Shown here: in pieces, positions 3,131 through 5,940 of the stretch
Layout: the number at the start of each line of letters is the position of its first letter
How positions within the stretch are numbered: the stretch's first letter is position 1
NCBI GenBank assembly: GCA_031260765.1
Contig: JAISKX010000058.1
Coordinates: 1 to 5,940, forward strand
Direction: 5' to 3'
Length of the DNA: 5,940 nt
Origin: Endomicrobium sp.
GTDB taxonomy: Bacteria > Elusimicrobiota > Endomicrobiia > Endomicrobiales > Endomicrobiaceae
Program-made: the position numbers and the translations under genes
Notes under the pieces: generated by a model
What the model saw: the letters and a program-made list of their open reading frames with translations, nothing else
Databases searched by the model: none
Told to the model about the DNA's origin: nothing

Positions 3131-5938
3131 CTATATATGTATAACGGATTTTAGGTATTTGCCTGTCCAGGATTTGGGATTCTTTATTATTTGTTCGGGG
3201 GGACCGCTGGCGATTATTTTGCCGCCGGCGCCGCCGCCTTCGGGGCCTAAGTCTATTATCCAATCGGCGGTTTTTAAGACATCTAAATTGTGCTCTATCA
3301 CTAAGACTGTGTTGCCTGCGTAGGTTAGGCGCTGTAAAACTTCTAATAATTTGCCTACATCGGCAAAATGTAAGCCTGTTGTGGGCTCGTCAAGGATGTA
3401 GATTGTTCTGCCTGTGGCTCTTTTTGAGAGTTCTGAGGCGAGTTTTACCCTTTGGGCTTCGCCGCCGGAAAGAGTTGTGGCGGGCTGTCCGAGCTTTATA
3501 TAGCCGAGACCTACATCATTGATTGTGTCTAAAATCCTTTTTAGAGTGGGGATGTTTTCAAAAAACTTAACTCCCTCCTCTATAGTCATATCCAAAATTT
3601 CGTATATGTTTTTACCTTTATATTTGATTTGTAAAGTTTCATCATTAAAACGTTTGCCGTTACAAACATCGCAATTGACATAAAGGTCGGGCAGAAATTG
3701 CATCGCTATTTTTAAAGTTCCGTCGCCTTGACAGTTTTCGCATCTGCCGCCTTTAACATTAAAAGAAAATCTGCCGGAAGTATAGCCTCTCGCTTTAGAT
3801 TCGGGCATTTGGGCAAACAAATCTCTAATGGCAGTAAATGCGCCCGTATAAGTTACGGGATTTGAGCGCGGCGTTCTGCCTATGGGGGATTGGTCAACTA
3901 TTACCACTTTATCTATGTTTTCTAAACCGTTCATCTCTTTAAATTTGCCGGGCTTGTCTTTTGCGCGATAAAAAGTGTGAGCGAGATTTTTATATATTAT
4001 TTCGTGAACCAAAGTGGACTTGCCGCTGCCCGACACTCCGCTTACGCAAACAAATAAGCCAAGCGGTATGTCTGCATTTATGTTTTTTAAATTGAAATGG
4101 GACGCGCCTTTGACGCTTAACCATTTGCCTGCGGGCTGTTTTCTCTTTTTGGGAAGAGGAATGCTGAGTTTGCCGCTTAGATATTGTCCTGTGATAGATT
4201 GTTTGGACTTTATTATGTCTGAGGGCGTTCCAATGCCTGTGATTTCCCCGCCGTGCGTGCCTGCGCCGGGACCTAAGTCAATAACAAAGTCCGCCGCTCT
4301 TATTGTGTCTTCGTCATGCTCTACCACTATCAAAGTGTTTCCCAAATCTCTGAGCTTTCTTAGGGTTTCAAGCAATTTATCATTATCTCTTTGATGAAGA
4401 CCGATAGAAGGCTCGTCTAAAACATATAAAACGCCCGTAAGACCGGAGCCGATTTGCGTGGCAAGATGTATTCTTTGACCCTCGCCGCCTGAGAGGGTGC
4501 CGCTTTCTCTGCTCAAACTCAAATAGCCGAGACCTACATTATTTAGAAAAAACAGCCTGTCTTTGATTTCTTTTAATATGGCTTTGCTGATGATTTTATT
4601 TTTTGGGCTAAACTGGATTTCATTAAAGAATTTTAACCCTTCCTCAACTGACATTTTTGTAATATCGGCTATGGACTTATTGTCTATAAGCACGGACAGA
4701 GCTTCTTTTTTGAGGCGTTTGCCTTTACAGGACGGGCAGAGTTTTTTGCTCATATATTTATTGTAGATTTCTTCACGGACAAAATCGGATTCCGTTTCGT
4801 CATAGCGGCGTTTCATATTGGTGATAACGCCTTCAAAATCGCCGTCGCCGTATAGCATAATTTCCTGCTGTTTTCTTGACAATTCTTCCCAAGGTTTTTC
4901 AAGCGGGATTTTATTGCGTTTTGCAGCCTCGCTTAACAAGTCCCAATAATATCCGCCCCAAGAATTTTTCCATCTATTTGTTCTTGTGGTAATAGGCTCA
5001 GACCAAGCGATGATTGCGCCGTATTTGATGCTTCTTTTTTTGTCAGGCACTATCAAGTTTTCATCAACTTCAATTTTGTCGCCAAGACCGGCGCATTCGG
5101 GGCATGCGCCGAAAGGAGTGTTAAAAGAAAACAGGCGCGGCTCAATTTCTAAAATGCTTATGCCGCAATCCACGCAAGAGTATTTCTCGCTAAAAATCTG
5201 CTCGGACAAAACTTTGCCGTCTTTTGAGACAATAGCCGCCGCCGCAATGCCTTTTGACTCTTTGAGAGCGGTTTCTACGGAACTTGCAACTCTTGCTCTT
5301 GCGGTTTCGCTCATTTTTATTCTGTCAACAACTATGTCTATGCTGTGTTTTTTGTATCTGTCCAACTCTATTTTATCTTCAAGGCTATGGACTTTGCCGT
5401 TCACTCTCACCCTTGTATATCCGCTTTTGGCGAGGCGGGCAAAAAGTTCTTCATAAGTGCCTGTATGTCCTTTGATGAGAGGGGATAATATATGTATAAG
5501 AGAGCCTTCTGCGATTTTCATCACTTCATCAATAATTTGCTGAGCGGATTGAGGATGAATTTCTTTGCCGCATTTAGGGCAATGCGGAACGCCGACCCTT
5601 GCAAATAGAAGCCTCAAATAATCGTAAATTTCTGTGACAGTGCCTACTGTTGAGCGGGGATTATGCGAGGGATTTCTTTGTTCTATGGATATTGCAGGCG
5701 AGAGACCTTCAATAATATCCACATCGGGCTTTTCCAACAATTCCAAAAACTGGCGGGCATAAGCGGAAAGGGACTCCACATATCGTCTTTGCCCTTCTGC
5801 ATAGATAGTATTAAAAGCGAGCGAGGATTTTCCCGAACCTGAAAGCCCTGTAATTACAACTAATTTATTTCTTGGAATGTCCAAGTCAATATTTTTAAGA
5901 TTGTGCTGGCGCGCGCCGCGAATTTTGATGATGTCCAT
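3131..5938 (-). CDS. uvrA: UvrABC excinuclease subunit A (damage-recognition ATPase)
   Basis: UvrA scans DNA for bulky lesions as a dimer, loads UvrB and starts nucleotide excision repair in the cytoplasm. The 935-residue length is typical. Two ABC modules are complete. Module I has Walker [10 protein letters not shown] (31-39, K37), signature LSGGEGQ (482-488) and Walker B LDEPS around D508/E509. Module II has Walker [10 protein letters not shown] (634-642, K640), signature LSGGEAQ (823-829) and Walker [10 protein letters not shown] around D850/E851. Zinc-binding cysteines are present: C255/C258 with C279/C282 in module I, and C733/C736 with C756/C759 in module II. Extra CxxC pairs occur at 120/123 and 401/404. 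The N-terminus [17 protein letters not shown] is the normal one, so ATG at 5938 is the true start; its Shine-Dalgarno lies outside the window. Signature I has GQRIH where AQRIR is usual. No frameshift is present. Identification is certain. Confidence 0.99.
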   Translation of the reverse strand: MDIIKIRGARQHNLKNIDLDIPRNKLVVITGLSGSGKSSLAFNTIYAEGQRRYVESLSAYARQFLELLEKPDVDIIEGLSPAISIEQRNPSHNPRSTVGTVTEIYDYLRLLFARVGVPHCPKCGKEIHPQSAQQIIDEVMKIAEGSLIHILSPLIKGHTGTYEELFARLAKSGYTRVRVNGKVHSLEDKIELDRYKKHSIDIVVDRIKMSETARARVASSVETALKESKGIAAAAIVSKDGKVLSEQIFSEKYSCVDCGISILEIEPRLFSFNTPFGACPECAGLGDKIEVDENLIVPDKKRSIKYGAIIAWSEPITTRTNRWKNSWGGYYWDLLSEAAKRNKIPLEKPWEELSRKQQEIMLYGDGDFEGVITNMKRRYDETESDFVREEIYNKYMSKKLCPSCKGKRLKKEALSVLIDNKSIADITKMSVEEGLKFFNEIQFSPKNKIISKAILKEIKDRLFFLNNVGLGYLSLSRESGTLSGGEGQRIHLATQIGSGLTGVLYVLDEPSIGLHQRDNDKLLETLRKLRDLGNTLIVVEHDEDTIRAADFVIDLGPGAGTHGGEITGIGTPSDIIKSKQSITGQYLSGKLSIPLPKKRKQPAGKWLSVKGASHFNLKNINADIPLGLFVCVSGVSGSGKSTLVHEIIYKNLAHTFYRAKDKPGKFKEMNGLENIDKVVIVDQSPIGRTPRSNPVTYTGAFTAIRDLFAQMPESKARGYTSGRFSFNVKGGRCENCQGDGTLKIAMQFLPDLYVNCDVCNGKRFNDETLQIKYKGKNIYEILDMTIEEGVKFFENIPTLKRILDTINDVGLGYIKLGQPATTLSGGEAQRVKLASELSKRATGRTIYILDEPTTGLHFADVGKLLEVLQRLTYAGNTVLVIEHNLDVLKTADWIIDLGPEGGGAGGKIIASGPPEQIIKNPKSWTGKYLKSVIHI

Positions 5939-5940
5939 TT

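Overview
This is a bacterial chromosomal window with every recognisable gene on the minus strand. The coding sequence is AT-rich, while the intergenic DNA holds GC-rich, highly repeated islands. No rRNA, tRNA, CRISPR array or transposase is visible. The taxon cannot be fixed from this sequence. An AT-rich, possibly host-associated bacterium rich in toxin-antitoxin genes and small palindromic repeats would fit; an Elusimicrobiota/Endomicrobia-like source is only a weak guess.

Layout, right to left (the direction of transcription). uvrA (5938-3131) is complete and encodes the 935-residue damage-recognition ATPase of nucleotide excision repair. Three bases after its stop lies a repeat unit of about 215 bp (3127-2913). 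Next comes a HigB/HigA-type toxin-antitoxin operon (2812-2142) with its own promoter. A repeat-filled, apparently gene-free stretch (2141-1473) follows; it holds two copies of a small palindrome, two more copies of the large repeat and one inverted, diverged copy. An antitoxin-like gene with no toxin beside it (1472-1125) has its own near-consensus promoter. A second higBA operon (1045-349), paralogous to the first, starts from a promoter with TTGACA, a 17-bp spacer and TATAAA. After a gene-poor gap, the window ends in the first 23 codons of an exported protein (70-1) with a strong Shine-Dalgarno and a signal peptide.

The region between uvrA and the exported-protein gene therefore looks like an accessory island: two related type II TA operons plus one orphan antidote gene, set among repeats. 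In each operon the toxin comes first and the HTH antitoxin second. The antitoxin is expected to neutralise the toxin and repress the shared promoter, as in known HigBA systems.

The most unusual content is the repeat family. A 59-base core occurs three times without a single difference. A fourth, inverted copy has diverged in sequence but keeps the same two-hairpin pattern. The core is preceded by a variable number of GGCAAA hexamers. A separate palindromic repeat occurs twice and adds a spurious N-terminal extension to one gene model.
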